64,000 nt of DNA from NCBI RefSeq assembly GCF_003970915.1, contig NZ_RXOF01000003.1, forward strand, positions 186,001 to 250,000, in the 5' to 3' direction. The position numbers and the translations under genes are program-made. Numbering within the stretch: the stretch's first letter is position 1; every line of letters begins with the position of its first letter. Below the pieces are notes generated by a model that made no database searches, was not told where the DNA came from, and saw nothing but the letters and a program-made list of their open reading frames with translations. The DNA comes from Hymenobacter gummosus. GTDB lineage: Bacteria > Bacteroidota > Bacteroidia > Cytophagales > Hymenobacteraceae. This document shows, piece after piece, positions 24,721 through 32,872 of this stretch.

Positions 24721-24861
24721 GCCGACCTAACAACTTTTCCCACAACGCCGAAAGCTGTTAGGTACGCGCCGACCTAACGGTTCTTCGCGAAACGCCTGGA
24801 ACTGTTAGGTTCCCGCCGACCTAACAGTTCATTCCGAAGCAGCCTGCACCGTTAGGTAATT
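24721..24861. repeat. three tandem 47-bp hairpin repeats between the hydroxylase genes
   Basis: Units at 24721-24767, 24768-24814 and 24815-24861 are each exactly 47 bp. All begin GCCGACCTAAC and carry GTTAGGT near their end, so each can fold into a stem of 10 or more base pairs (ACCTAAC.. with ..GTTAGGT), while the middles have diverged. They fill most of the intergenic space between the two subunit genes. Confidence 0.92.
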
Positions 24862-24915
24862 CCGCTGCTGCAGCCGGCCCGCCTGGTTTTCATCTGCCCT
24901 CACGTCTCCTGATTC

Positions 24916-27126
24916 ATGCCCACCCGCCGCACTTTCCTCAAAGACTCCGGCCGCCTGACCATTGCCTTCTGCCTGCTCGGGGCGCTGCCCGCCGCGGCCG
25001 AAGCCCCGGCCGCCGACGACCCGCGCCCCGGCTCCCTGCAGGATAATCCGCGCCTGAACGCCTGGCTGGAAGTGCTGGCCGACGGCCGCGTGCGGGTGCT
25101 GACGGGCAAGCTGGAGCTGGGTCAGGGCATCACCACGGCGGTAGCGCAGATGGCGGCCGAGGAGCTGAATACGCCCTTACGCCAGGTGGAAGTGCTGCTG
25201 GCCGAAACCGGCCGCACGCCCGACGAGCGGTACACCGCCGGCAGCGCCTCCATCGAGCAGAGCGCCCTGTCGGTGCGCTGGGCGGCGGCGGCGGCCCGGC
25301 AGCAGCTCGTGCAGCTGGCCGCCAATCGTCTGCGCGTGCCCGCCGCCCAGCTCGTCCTGGCCGATGGCACCGTGCGCACCGCCGACGGGCGCCGGCAGCT
25401 CACGTTTGCCGAGCTGCTCGGCGGCCGGCAGCTCACGGGCGAAGTGCCGCTCGACACCCGGCTCAAGCCCAAATCGGAGTACCAGGTGGTGGGCCAGCCC
25501 CGGCCCCGGGCCGACATCGAGCGGATGGTGCGGGCCGAGCCGGTGTACGTGCAGGATCTGCGCCTGCCCGGCATGGTGCACGCCCGCGTGTTGCACCCGC
25601 CCGGCCCCGGCGCCCGTCTGCAGCCCGGCTTCGATGCCGAGGCCCTGCGCCGGGCCGTGCCCGGGGTGCTGCAAGTGGTAGTAGATGGCTCCTTTGTGGC
25701 CGTCATTGCCGACTCGGAGTGGGCGGCCATCCGGGCCTACGACTGGGCCAAGCCGCGCCTGCGCTGGGCGGCCGGCCCCGCGCTGCCGGCCGGCAAGCCC
25801 CTGGCGGAGGTGCTGCGCAGCCTGCCCGCCCAAACCGAGGAAGTGGCCCGGCAGGGCGCGGTGGACGGGGCCCCGGCCGCGGGCGAAAAAACCTTCCGCG
25901 CTACCTACTTCAAGCCCTACCTCATGCACGGCTCCATCGGCCCCTCGTGCGCGCTGGCCTTGTTTGATAAGGACCAGCTGCACCTGTGGACGCACAGCCA
26001 GGGCGTGTACCCGCTGCGGGCTTCGGTGGCCAAGCTGCTGGGCCTGCCCGAGGACCGGGTGCACGCCAAGGGCGTACCCGGCGCGGGCTGCTACGGCCAC
26101 AACGGCGCCGACGACGTGGCCGCCGAAGCTGCCCTGCTGGCCCGCGCCCTGCCCGGCCGCCCCGTGCGCCTGCAGTGGATGCGCGACGACGAGCACCGCC
26201 ACGAGCCCTACGGCTCGGCCATGCTCTTCGATTTGCAGGCCCGCCTCGACGCCCGTGGCCGCCTCACGCACTGGCACATGGAGCTGTGGTCCGACACGCA
26301 CAGCTCCCGCCCCGCCGGCCAGCCCGACAAGCTGCTGCCCGCCCAGCTGCTCGCCCGGCCCGTGGCTTACCAGCGCAACGAGCTGAGCGGGGGTACCTCG
26401 CGCAACTCCGAGCCCCTGTACCAGATTCCCAACCTGCTCATCCGCACGCACTCCGTGCAGGGGCCGCTGCGGGTATCGGCCCTGCGCAGCCTGGGGGCCT
26501 TCGGCAACGTCTTCGCCCTGGAATCGGGCGTGGACGAGCTGGCCCAGCTGGCCGGGCAGGACCCGTACGAGTTTCGCCTGGCCCACCTCACCGATGAGCG
26601 GGCGCGGGCCGTCATCAAGGAAGTGCGGCGCCTGACGCAACGGGTGCATCCCGGCCCGCACGAGGGGCTGGGCCTGGCCTTCGCGCAGTACAAGAACAAG
26701 GCCGCCTACCTGGCCGTGGTGGCCCGCGTGTACGTCGAGCCGGAGCAGCGCGTGCCGCACGTGCGCCAGCTCTGGGCCGCCATCGACGCGGGCGAAGTCA
26801 TCAACCCCGACGGGCTGCGCAACCAGACCGAGGGCGGCCTCATCCAGGCCGCCAGCTGGACCTTGCTGGAACAGGTGCGCTTCGACGAGCAGCAGGTACG
26901 CTGCCACGACTGGGAAACTTACCCCATCTACCGCTTCGACGAGGCGCCGCGGGTGGAGGTCAGCATCCTGAACCGCCCCGACCAGCCCCCGCTGGGCGCC
27001 GGCGAAGCCGCCCAGGGCCCCACGGCCGCCGCCATTGCCAGCGCCGTGCAGCGCGCCTGCGGCGTGCGGGTGCGCGAGCTGCCCATCCGCCCCGAAAAGC
27101 TGGCCCCGCCGATTACCGAAACCTAA
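24916..27126 (+). CDS. Tat-exported molybdopterin-binding subunit (IorB-like)
   Basis: 736 residues. The N-terminus MPTRRTFLKDSGRL is a twin-arginine signal, followed by a hydrophobic stretch ending near AAAEAP, so the folded Mo enzyme goes to the periplasm with the small subunit. Mo-pterin family motifs follow: KLELGQGITTAVAQMAAEEL, YTAGSASIEQSA, HGSIGPSCALA, GCYGHNGADDVAAEAALLAR and, near the C-terminus, GEAAQGPTAAAIASAVQRACG with the Glu (GxGE, PPLGAGEAAQ) expected as catalytic base. It oxidises N-heterocycles or aldehydes by hydroxylation; the substrate is unknown. Length is near the family norm. Separated from the small subunit by hairpin repeats, which may set the expression ratio. Confidence 0.93.
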   Translation: MPTRRTFLKDSGRLTIAFCLLGALPAAAEAPAADDPRPGSLQDNPRLNAWLEVLADGRVRVLTGKLELGQGITTAVAQMAAEELNTPLRQVEVLLAETGRTPDERYTAGSASIEQSALSVRWAAAAARQQLVQLAANRLRVPAAQLVLADGTVRTADGRRQLTFAELLGGRQLTGEVPLDTRLKPKSEYQVVGQPRPRADIERMVRAEPVYVQDLRLPGMVHARVLHPPGPGARLQPGFDAEALRRAVPGVLQVVVDGSFVAVIADSEWAAIRAYDWAKPRLRWAAGPALPAGKPLAEVLRSLPAQTEEVARQGAVDGAPAAGEKTFRATYFKPYLMHGSIGPSCALALFDKDQLHLWTHSQGVYPLRASVAKLLGLPEDRVHAKGVPGAGCYGHNGADDVAAEAALLARALPGRPVRLQWMRDDEHRHEPYGSAMLFDLQARLDARGRLTHWHMELWSDTHSSRPAGQPDKLLPAQLLARPVAYQRNELSGGTSRNSEPLYQIPNLLIRTHSVQGPLRVSALRSLGAFGNVFALESGVDELAQLAGQDPYEFRLAHLTDERARAVIKEVRRLTQRVHPGPHEGLGLAFAQYKNKAAYLAVVARVYVEPEQRVPHVRQLWAAIDAGEVINPDGLRNQTEGGLIQAASWTLLEQVRFDEQQVRCHDWETYPIYRFDEAPRVEVSILNRPDQPPLGAGEAAQGPTAAAIASAVQRACGVRVRELPIRPEKLAPPITET

Positions 27127-27176
27127 AGCAACTGATAGAAAGCCGATTCCCCCCTCAGCAGAGAAGTGGCCTCTTC

Positions 27177-28358
27177 CTACCTCAGCCCCAGTACGGGCGC
27201 GGGCGGCGGCTGGTAGCGCAGCGTCCCGCTCAGCGTGTCGGCGTAGATGATCAGGCTGGTTCCGAGGCCGGCGGGCAGGCCGAAGCGGACTTCGCTGGGG
27301 CGCTGGGGCAGGCGGAAGCGGGACACGGCCGCCAGGCGCAGGCGGCGCAGCTCGGTGGGCCGCTCCCGCGGGAGGAGCAGTAGCGTCTGGTCGTCGGGGC
27401 TGAACAGGTAGTGCGTGCGCGTCTGGCGCAGGTACTGGTAGCTCAGGCCGCGGCCGTCCTGGTAGCCGGTGGCGGTGGGGCCCAGGTGGAAGCGCGTCAG
27501 CACCCGCCCGTCGACCAGGTCGAGCAGCAGGGCGTTGGCGCGGGGCAGCGGCGTGGGCAGGCCCTGCTCGTCCACGTCGGGGGCGTAGGCCACCAGGGCG
27601 GCGCGGGTATTGAGCAGGCGGGTGCCGGCCACCTGCAGGCCGGGCAGGGCCAGTTCCACCGGCGGGCGGCCCGCCGTCAGCACGGCGTAGCGGGTGAGCA
27701 GGGTGCGGCCGTCGGGCGTGAGCACGCCCGGGGCGGGCTGGTCCTGGGCGCGCTGCTGCAGGCCCAGGTAGCGCAGCTGCCCCGTAGCGGCGTCGAGCAG
27801 CACCAGGGCGGTGGCCGTCCAGTCGGTGTCGAAGGCGTTGAAGCGCACGGTGAAGGCCAGGGCCCCGAAGCGCGGCAGGTGGCCCACAAACACCGGCGCC
27901 TCGGGCACGCTCTCGGTCACCAGCTCCGGCCCCAGCGCGGCGGCAAAGTCGGTTTTGCGCAGGGTGGTGGTGAACTGCGGCGGCCGGTCGGGGCGGCGCA
28001 GGCGCAGGGTGTACACCGCATCGAAGCCCGAGCCGCTGGCCCGGCGCCGGGTCAGCTCGGCCGGGGCCAGCTGCCCGGCCAGGGAGTCGCGCAGCACCAG
28101 CTGGTGCCGCCCATCCACCCGGGCGCTGGTTTCGACGCGGTAAAGCTGCCCGTCGAGCTGCACGCTGCGGGACGCGGGCTCGGTGGGCAGCGGCTGAAAC
28201 GGCAGCACGGTGTCGGCCACGGCCGCGGGCGCCGCGGGGGGCAGGGGCACCTCGGCCGCGGCATCGGCGGGGCCCGGCGGCACCGGCCGGCAGCCCGTCC
28301 CGAGCAGGCCCAACCCCAGGCCCAGCAGCCAGCTACGCAGCGTCGTGGAATGCATCAT
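27177..28358 (-). CDS. hypothetical lipoprotein, paralogue of 22971-24134
   Basis: 393 residues. The signal peptide LRSWLLGLGLGLLGTGC has the lipobox at Cys23; the second ATG (28355) is an equal alternative start. The mature protein parallels the 22971 lipoprotein: Pro/Ala linker, VQLDGQLYRVETSARVDG, FDAVYTLRLRRPD, FTTTLRKTDFAAALG, LVLLDAATGQL, TPDGRTLLTRYAV, LRQTRTHYLFSPDD and YADTLSGTLRYQ. It converges on the hydroxylase gene across 50 bases. The two copies face the same way and bracket the hydroxylase pair. No function can be assigned. Confidence 0.75.
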   Translation of the reverse strand: MMHSTTLRSWLLGLGLGLLGTGCRPVPPGPADAAAEVPLPPAAPAAVADTVLPFQPLPTEPASRSVQLDGQLYRVETSARVDGRHQLVLRDSLAGQLAPAELTRRRASGSGFDAVYTLRLRRPDRPPQFTTTLRKTDFAAALGPELVTESVPEAPVFVGHLPRFGALAFTVRFNAFDTDWTATALVLLDAATGQLRYLGLQQRAQDQPAPGVLTPDGRTLLTRYAVLTAGRPPVELALPGLQVAGTRLLNTRAALVAYAPDVDEQGLPTPLPRANALLLDLVDGRVLTRFHLGPTATGYQDGRGLSYQYLRQTRTHYLFSPDDQTLLLLPRERPTELRRLRLAAVSRFRLPQRPSEVRFGLPAGLGTSLIIYADTLSGTLRYQPPPAPVLGLR

Positions 28359-28684
28359 TCACCAGTAGTACCGAAAATTCGGGCCGCAAGATGCACCGCT
28401 GCGGCGGAATGTCGCGGCGGCAGCCCGGGCCGGGCCAGGACTGCCGCTGTAACGGAGGCGAACGTGCATGCATCCCGGCTGAGCGGCGGCTGGTGCGACG
28501 CCTCGCCGCCAACGGGCCCCTTCGCCCCGTACCAAACGCGAGGCAGCCGGGCATCTGGTATCCCGCGATGTTGCGCCTTTATTCTGTCGACAGCGTTGCA
28601 GCTCTGGCTCCTCGTACTCTGTGAGGTGGCCCGCCCGGGGTGGCCGACGGGCGCTGGCAACTGGCCCAAGCCGGCCGGTACGCG
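28359..28684. other. intergenic stretch without recognisable gene
   Basis: 326 bases between the lipoprotein start and the VKOR-like gene stop. It holds GC-rich, weakly self-complementary sequence and no open frame with protein-like composition. It must contain the promoter of the 27177 lipoprotein, but I see no clear TAnnTTTG box. Confidence 0.5.
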
Positions 28685-29209
28685 CTACACCTGGGCCACG
28701 CTGTTGGGGCCGCTGTCGAGGGCGTTTTTGCCGGCCCGGATCAGCTCGGGCACGGCCAGGGCCAGCGAGGCTACCGACACCACCGTGGCCGTCTGGCAGT
28801 AGAAGCACAGGGCTTTGTTTTCCTTCCACTCCTCGCGGGCCAGGGTGAGGTTGGTGGCAATGTCGCCCAGGAGCTTGGCGCCCATCAGCAGCGGCAGCCA
28901 GGGCTTCATCAGGGCGCGGTCCTTGCCGCCGGCCGAGGCCAGGGCCGTAGTCAGCCCGTAGGTGATAATCATGCCGGCCGCGTCGGGCGTGTCGAGGCGC
29001 TTGTAGGCGTAGTCGGAGGCGTCGACCTTGTCGGAGTCGAAGGGGCCCACGGGCGGGTCGGGCAGGTGCCGGACGATGCCGGTCTGGTAGAGCGTCACAA
29101 TCTGGCCCAGGGCCACGCCCAGCAGGGACAGGCCGATAATCCAGCGGCGGCGCTGCAGGTCGGGGGTGCGGGCCGTGCGCAGCTCACGGCTGAGTTGGGT
29201 AGGATTCAT
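28685..29209 (-). CDS. membrane protein with a CFYC motif, VKOR-like
   Basis: 174 residues with four hydrophobic segments (about 23-42, 78-94, 104-122 and 140-160). Just before the last helix is LCFYCQTATVVSVASLALA, with a CxxC pair at Cys135 and Cys138, as in vitamin K epoxide reductase homologues that reoxidise periplasmic thiol oxidases with quinone. The second loop cysteine pair of canonical VKOR is absent and no thioredoxin domain is fused, so activity is uncertain. The family may instead be a structurally similar uncharacterised group. Upstream sequence is short, with the acetyltransferase gene divergent. Confidence 0.65.
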   Translation of the reverse strand: MNPTQLSRELRTARTPDLQRRRWIIGLSLLGVALGQIVTLYQTGIVRHLPDPPVGPFDSDKVDASDYAYKRLDTPDAAGMIITYGLTTALASAGGKDRALMKPWLPLLMGAKLLGDIATNLTLAREEWKENKALCFYCQTATVVSVASLALAVPELIRAGKNALDSGPNSVAQV

Positions 29210-29341
29210 AGGATAGGGTACGAGGGTGTGAGGGTACGAGTCATCAAGGGGTACGCGGGGCCGGCGCGCGGGTTCTTGCCGAGCGGGGCGGCTGGCGCGC
29301 TGCCGGGGCCGCGTCGGCCAGCATTACTTATCTTGCCGCCC

Positions 29342-29887
29342 ATGTCTTACCAGTTGCCCGAAACCGCCCGCCTGGCCCTGCGCCCCATCACCGCCGCCGA
29401 CTTCGACCTGTACCTGCGCTTTCAGTCCGACGAGCAGATCATGCAGCACATCGGGGCGCCCCGCTCCGCCGAGGTGGTGCGCCAGTACCTCGACAACATG
29501 CCCGCCGACTACGCCCGCTGGCCCGGCATGGGCCGCTGGTTTACCGTCGAAAAAGCCACCGGGCAGGTGGTCGGCATTCACCTGCTCAAGCCCCTGGACA
29601 CCTCCGAGCACATCGAGCTGGGCTACCGCCTGCTGCCCGAGGCCTGGGGCAAAGGCTACGCCACCGAAATGGGCCGGGCACTGGTCGACTACGGCTTCCA
29701 GCAGCACGGGCTGCGCCAGGTGGTGGGCATCACCTCCGCCGAAAACGTGGCCTCCCAGCACGTGCTGGAAAAGTGCGGGCTCAGCTTCCGGGGCATGGCC
29801 CACTACTACGGCCACGAGCAGCGCTTCTACGCCATCGACAACCCTACTGAACCAGTAGCCAGATTACGGCGGGCCGCTTGGCCCTGA
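29342..29887 (+). CDS. GNAT family N-acetyltransferase (RimJ/RimL type)
   Basis: 181 residues from ATG 29342 (MSYQLPETARLALRPIT). It has the RimJ/RimL-like GNAT pattern: RLALRPITAADFDLYLRF, ELGYRLLPEAWGKGYATEMGRAL with the acetyl-CoA pyrophosphate loop (WGKGYAT), and GITSAENVASQHVLEKCGL, the typical NxxSxxxLEKxGF ending. It transfers acetyl from acetyl-CoA to an amine, often a protein N-terminus or small molecule. The acceptor is not predictable. A TATCTTG-like box sits about 10 bases upstream (ACTTATCTTGCC). Confidence 0.92.
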   Translation: MSYQLPETARLALRPITAADFDLYLRFQSDEQIMQHIGAPRSAEVVRQYLDNMPADYARWPGMGRWFTVEKATGQVVGIHLLKPLDTSEHIELGYRLLPEAWGKGYATEMGRALVDYGFQQHGLRQVVGITSAENVASQHVLEKCGLSFRGMAHYYGHEQRFYAIDNPTEPVARLRRAAWP

Positions 29888-29998
29888 TGCTGACTACCGC
29901 GTGTTCCGGGGGGCCACGGTGGTCTTTCCGACGGCGGCTGGCTGAAACGCATCCACCCACACCCTGACACCTGATAATCAACGCCTAACGCGCTTACC

Positions 29999-30322
29999 GT
30001 GCCCGCCGAAGCCCAGCTCCTACTCGTTGTGGAAACCACCTTGCGCCTGCCTGGCTTGGGCACGCTCGTGGGCTCCGGCCGCCACCAGGCCGCCCTGCGC
30101 CGCTTTCCGCTGCACAGCAGCCTGGAAGTGGAGCTGCGCCGGCCCGATGGCCCGCAGCGGCTGCCCGCCACCGTGGAGGAGCTGCAGCGCCCCGCCGACG
30201 CACCCGACGCCGACGCCACGGCCGACTACGTGCTGCTGCTCGACGCCGACGCCGTGGGCGAGCTGCCCGCCGGCACCGAAGTGTGGCTGCCCGCCGAGTG
30301 GGCCGACATCTACGGGCTGTAG
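29999..30322 (+). CDS. small beta-rich hypothetical protein
   Basis: 107 residues from a GTG. The pattern of short strands (LLLVVETTLRLPGLGTLVGSG, SSLEVELRRPDG, DYVLLLDADAVGELPAGTEVWLP) resembles the EF-Tu domain-2 type barrel used in small translation-like regulators, but there is no GTPase domain and the match is only by eye. No signal peptide or membrane helix. It is preceded by a 110-base gap after the acetyltransferase and followed by a small membrane protein on the same strand. Confidence 0.6.
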   Translation: MPAEAQLLLVVETTLRLPGLGTLVGSGRHQAALRRFPLHSSLEVELRRPDGPQRLPATVEELQRPADAPDADATADYVLLLDADAVGELPAGTEVWLPAEWADIYGL

Positions 30323-30404
30323 CGGCGGCCGATAAGTTGGCCCGGCCCAAGAACCGGTTTTCCGGCGCCGCCCTTGCGTCGGTCCACGTGCTCCTGACGA
30401 CCCT

Positions 30405-30710
30405 ATGCTCCTACCCTTATTCGGACTTGCTTTCGGCGTTGTAATTAGTTCTGTGCTCGGAGCGGCCGTCATTGCGGTTCACCCCCAATGGAAGCTTAAC
30501 TCAACCAACATTACCTTGTTTGTCGTCGGCTCTTTTACGGCTGCGGTGTGCTCCTCCCTGGTCTATACCTGGATTTTTGCGGACGAAAACCGCCGCTTGC
30601 ATTCCGCGGCAGCAGTTTTGGGTTATCTGGCCACGCTTTTGGTAGCGGTATTGCTGGGTGGCACTTTAGCGGTTTTCATTGGCCGGAAATTGTTCCGGCC
30701 TTCTGAGTAG
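30405..30710 (+). CDS. small three-TM membrane protein
   Basis: 101 residues with three hydrophobic helices (about 4-24, 36-58 and 69-90) and a basic C-terminus (GRKLFRPSE). Acidic and basic residues are concentrated in the loops (TWIFADENRRLHS). The base composition is clearly lower in GC than its neighbours, suggesting a recent arrival or relaxed codon use. Family unknown. The 278 bases that follow up to the next gene hold nothing I can name. Confidence 0.6.
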   Translation: MLLPLFGLAFGVVISSVLGAAVIAVHPQWKLNSTNITLFVVGSFTAAVCSSLVYTWIFADENRRLHSAAAVLGYLATLLVAVLLGGTLAVFIGRKLFRPSE

Positions 30711-30988
30711 CCGCTGCTTCGGAACCAAAGCAGCCGGTTGAGGCAAAGCGGGCCGGGCTGTACGCGCAGGCCCCCACCAGGCGGCCAGAGCAGTAGAGCC
30801 AAGCATAAATGTACTCAACCAGCCAGCCGCAGGCAGCCTTTCGGGGAAGCGTAGCGGCGGGCCCAAGCGCCGACGCCCCCAGTAGCCTCGGCCCCGCGCC
30901 GCACCTGCTGTACCGGCTGGCCGCGTGCAGCAGGCCCAAGCGTCGCTCCTGGGGAAGTTGCAAAACCAGGCCGCCAATCGCGCCCGGC

Positions 30989-31615
30989 TTACTGACCCGC
31001 CGCAGCCGGCGCGGGCTGCAGTTCCAGCCGGATCTTGCCCACCTGCTGGTTCCAGCCATCGATGACGTTGGCCGGCGCTTCCGGGGCGTGGTACAGCGTA
31101 TGTTCGCCCGCTTCCGCCAGCAGCTGCCAGGTCTGCGTGGCCGGGTCGGCCCAGCCCAGCCACGACGTGACGGCCGCCCCGTCCGCCGCGGCTTCGACCA
31201 CCTGCAGCAGCAGGCCCCCGTGCCAGGGCTGGCTAAACGCCGTGACCAGCCGGCCGTGCAGGCCGGGCAGCGGCGGGGTGGTCGAGGCCAGGCTTAGCGG
31301 ATTCTGGTCACCGGTATCGGCCCAGTCGTCCCACAGCTGCTCCTGTTCGGGAGCCCAGCCCGCGTCATCGTCCAGCAGCTCGATGCGCAGCGTGGGCGTA
31401 TCCAGCAAGCACACCGGCGGGGCAGGCGTCGGGGCAGCCGGGACTGGCTGGGGCGAAGCCGGGCGCCACCGATTCCACGCGAGGTGGTGGAGGCCGGCCA
31501 GGGCCAGCAGCACCAGAATGCCCGCGGCCAGCACCAGCAGAAAGACCGCACCGACCTTGTCGGCCAGGGTCTCGGCCGGCCGGGGCGTCACTACTCTACT
31601 TACGAGCCAGCGCAT
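30989..31615 (-). CDS. single-TM hypothetical protein
   Basis: 208 residues with a cytoplasmic head (MRWLVSRVVTPRPAETLADK), one helix (about 22-44), then a Pro/Ala linker and an extracytoplasmic domain of about 140 residues containing several Trp (WLGWADPATQTWQLL, WNQQVGKIRLEL). The domain is beta-like and matches no family I know. Its start lies 1 base after the stop of the lipoprotein gene at 31617, so the two form an operon and may act together at the envelope. Confidence 0.65.
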   Translation of the reverse strand: MRWLVSRVVTPRPAETLADKVGAVFLLVLAAGILVLLALAGLHHLAWNRWRPASPQPVPAAPTPAPPVCLLDTPTLRIELLDDDAGWAPEQEQLWDDWADTGDQNPLSLASTTPPLPGLHGRLVTAFSQPWHGGLLLQVVEAAADGAAVTSWLGWADPATQTWQLLAEAGEHTLYHAPEAPANVIDGWNQQVGKIRLELQPAPAAAGQ

Positions 31616-31616
31616 A

Positions 31617-32234
31617 TCAGTGCAGGCAGCCCATGTACAGGCTGCTCTTTACCCGAAAGGCCCGGGGCGCGGTGCGCCGCACCACGGCCAGCAGGCTGTC
31701 GGCGGGGCCGGGCTGCTCGAAGATGCCGGCTACCAGGGCCATGCTTTTGGGGTGGGCCGGGGTATAGAGCACGGTGTATTCCACGCTCAGGGTGGAGTCG
31801 CCCAAGCGGCGCGGGTAATAGTCGCCGGCGTACAGGTCGTCGAAGGACTTGTCGCCGGGCGGCGCCTCGTCGGGCAGGCGGATGAGGTTCTTTTTCGCGT
31901 CGTAGAAGCGGCCCATGGAATCGATGCGCTGGGCGGTGGCGGCCTGCAGGCGCAGCATCTGCCGCAGCAGTGGGCGGTACTGCCGGCTGGTATCGGCAAT
32001 GACCACGTAGCGGATTTCCGTCTCGTCGGCAAGCGAATCGGCCGCCTCGTTCGGGGACATTTCGTTCGGGACGGCCGTAGCAGCCACCGGCGCCGCGGGC
32101 GGAGCCGCCGCGGGAGTATCGGCGGCAGTGGCCAGCGCAGCCGTGCGGGCGGGATTGTCGGCCGATGAGTTGCAGCCCGGCAGCAGCAGGACCAGGGCGG
32201 CGGGCAGCGTAGCGGCCAGAAATAAGCGGGGCAT
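31617..32234 (-). CDS. hypothetical lipoprotein
   Basis: 205 residues. The signal peptide LFLAATLPAALVLLLPGC ends in a lipobox (LPGC, about residue 21), followed by an Ala/Pro/Thr-rich linker. The globular part (about 65-205) has RYVVIADTSRQYRPLLRQM, YDAKKNLIRLPDEAP and SLSVEYTVLYTPAHPKSMALVAGIF. No catalytic motif seen. First gene of a two-gene operon with the single-TM protein (1-base gap). Probably an envelope component of unknown role. Confidence 0.68.
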   Translation of the reverse strand: MPRLFLAATLPAALVLLLPGCNSSADNPARTAALATAADTPAAAPPAAPVAATAVPNEMSPNEAADSLADETEIRYVVIADTSRQYRPLLRQMLRLQAATAQRIDSMGRFYDAKKNLIRLPDEAPPGDKSFDDLYAGDYYPRRLGDSTLSVEYTVLYTPAHPKSMALVAGIFEQPGPADSLLAVVRRTAPRAFRVKSSLYMGCLH

Positions 32235-32309
32235 AAAGCAGATACGGCTAACGTACGCCCCAAGATAGGCAGGGGCGGCGGCGCCAGCAACGTCCGGCGG
32301 CCGCTACGC

Positions 32310-32729
32310 TCAGGCAACCTGCCGCAGCCAGGCGGCGGCTTCCTGGGCGCTGTTGAACACGCGGTAGTGCAGGGCGCCTTCGCGGGCCCCTTGCATGAGC
32401 GTGCTCATGGCCAGGCGGGCAAATACATCCTCGGGCAGCAGCACGGCGGCCACCATTTCGCGCTGCACGGCGTGGCTGACCTGCAGCCACTGGTCCTTGA
32501 TCCAGGTGCGCTCCTCGTCGGAGAAAGGCGCCAGCAGGCGCTGGTTGGCCAGCATCTTGTTCCAGCCCCGGCGCCGCAGCAGGTGCTCCAGGTGGTTGAG
32601 AAACGCCTGGAACTCGCTCAGCACCCGGGGGCCGGCGTTGTAGTCGACCACCACGTAGCCGTCGGGGTGCTCGTAGAGGCGGCCGATGGGGTTTTCAAAG
32701 TACAGCGGCAGGCCCGAAAGAATCAGCAT
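32310..32729 (-). CDS. SpoIIAA/STAS-like small protein
   Basis: 139 residues from the ATG giving MLILSGLPLYFENPIG; an upstream ATG adds a Cys-rich head of 15 residues that I judge non-coding. The alternating strand/helix layout (YVVVDYNAGPR, FQAFLNHLEHLLRRRGWNKMLANQRLL) and the ending YRVFNSAQEAAAWLRQV are typical of STAS or SpoIIAA-like proteins in Bacteroidota. These are usually regulatory or lipid-binding, without a known partner here. The promoter region faces addB divergently. Confidence 0.72.
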   Translation of the reverse strand: MLILSGLPLYFENPIGRLYEHPDGYVVVDYNAGPRVLSEFQAFLNHLEHLLRRRGWNKMLANQRLLAPFSDEERTWIKDQWLQVSHAVQREMVAAVLLPEDVFARLAMSTLMQGAREGALHYRVFNSAQEAAAWLRQVA

Positions 32730-32858
32730 ACAAGCAAAAGCAGGAAGAAACAAAGGGCGGCAACCAGGGGGCAAAACTAGGCGCGGGCTGGGGAAGTTCC
32801 TACCCGGGCCCGGCTGCTTCTGGCGGGCCCGGCTACCGCCGCCGGGCCTTTCGGCCGT

Positions 32859-32866
32859 ATCTTTAC
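32859..32866 (+). promoter_or_regulatory. -7 box upstream of addB
   Basis: TATCTTTA lies 6 bases before ATG 32873 and matches TAnnTTTG except in the last base, implying an almost leaderless addB mRNA. Confidence 0.45.
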
Positions 32867-32872
32867 CCTTGC

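Noticed and set aside
25177-26907. Antisense frame over the molybdopterin subunit
   Set aside because: Shadow frame; the plus strand carries the full Mo-hydroxylase motif set.
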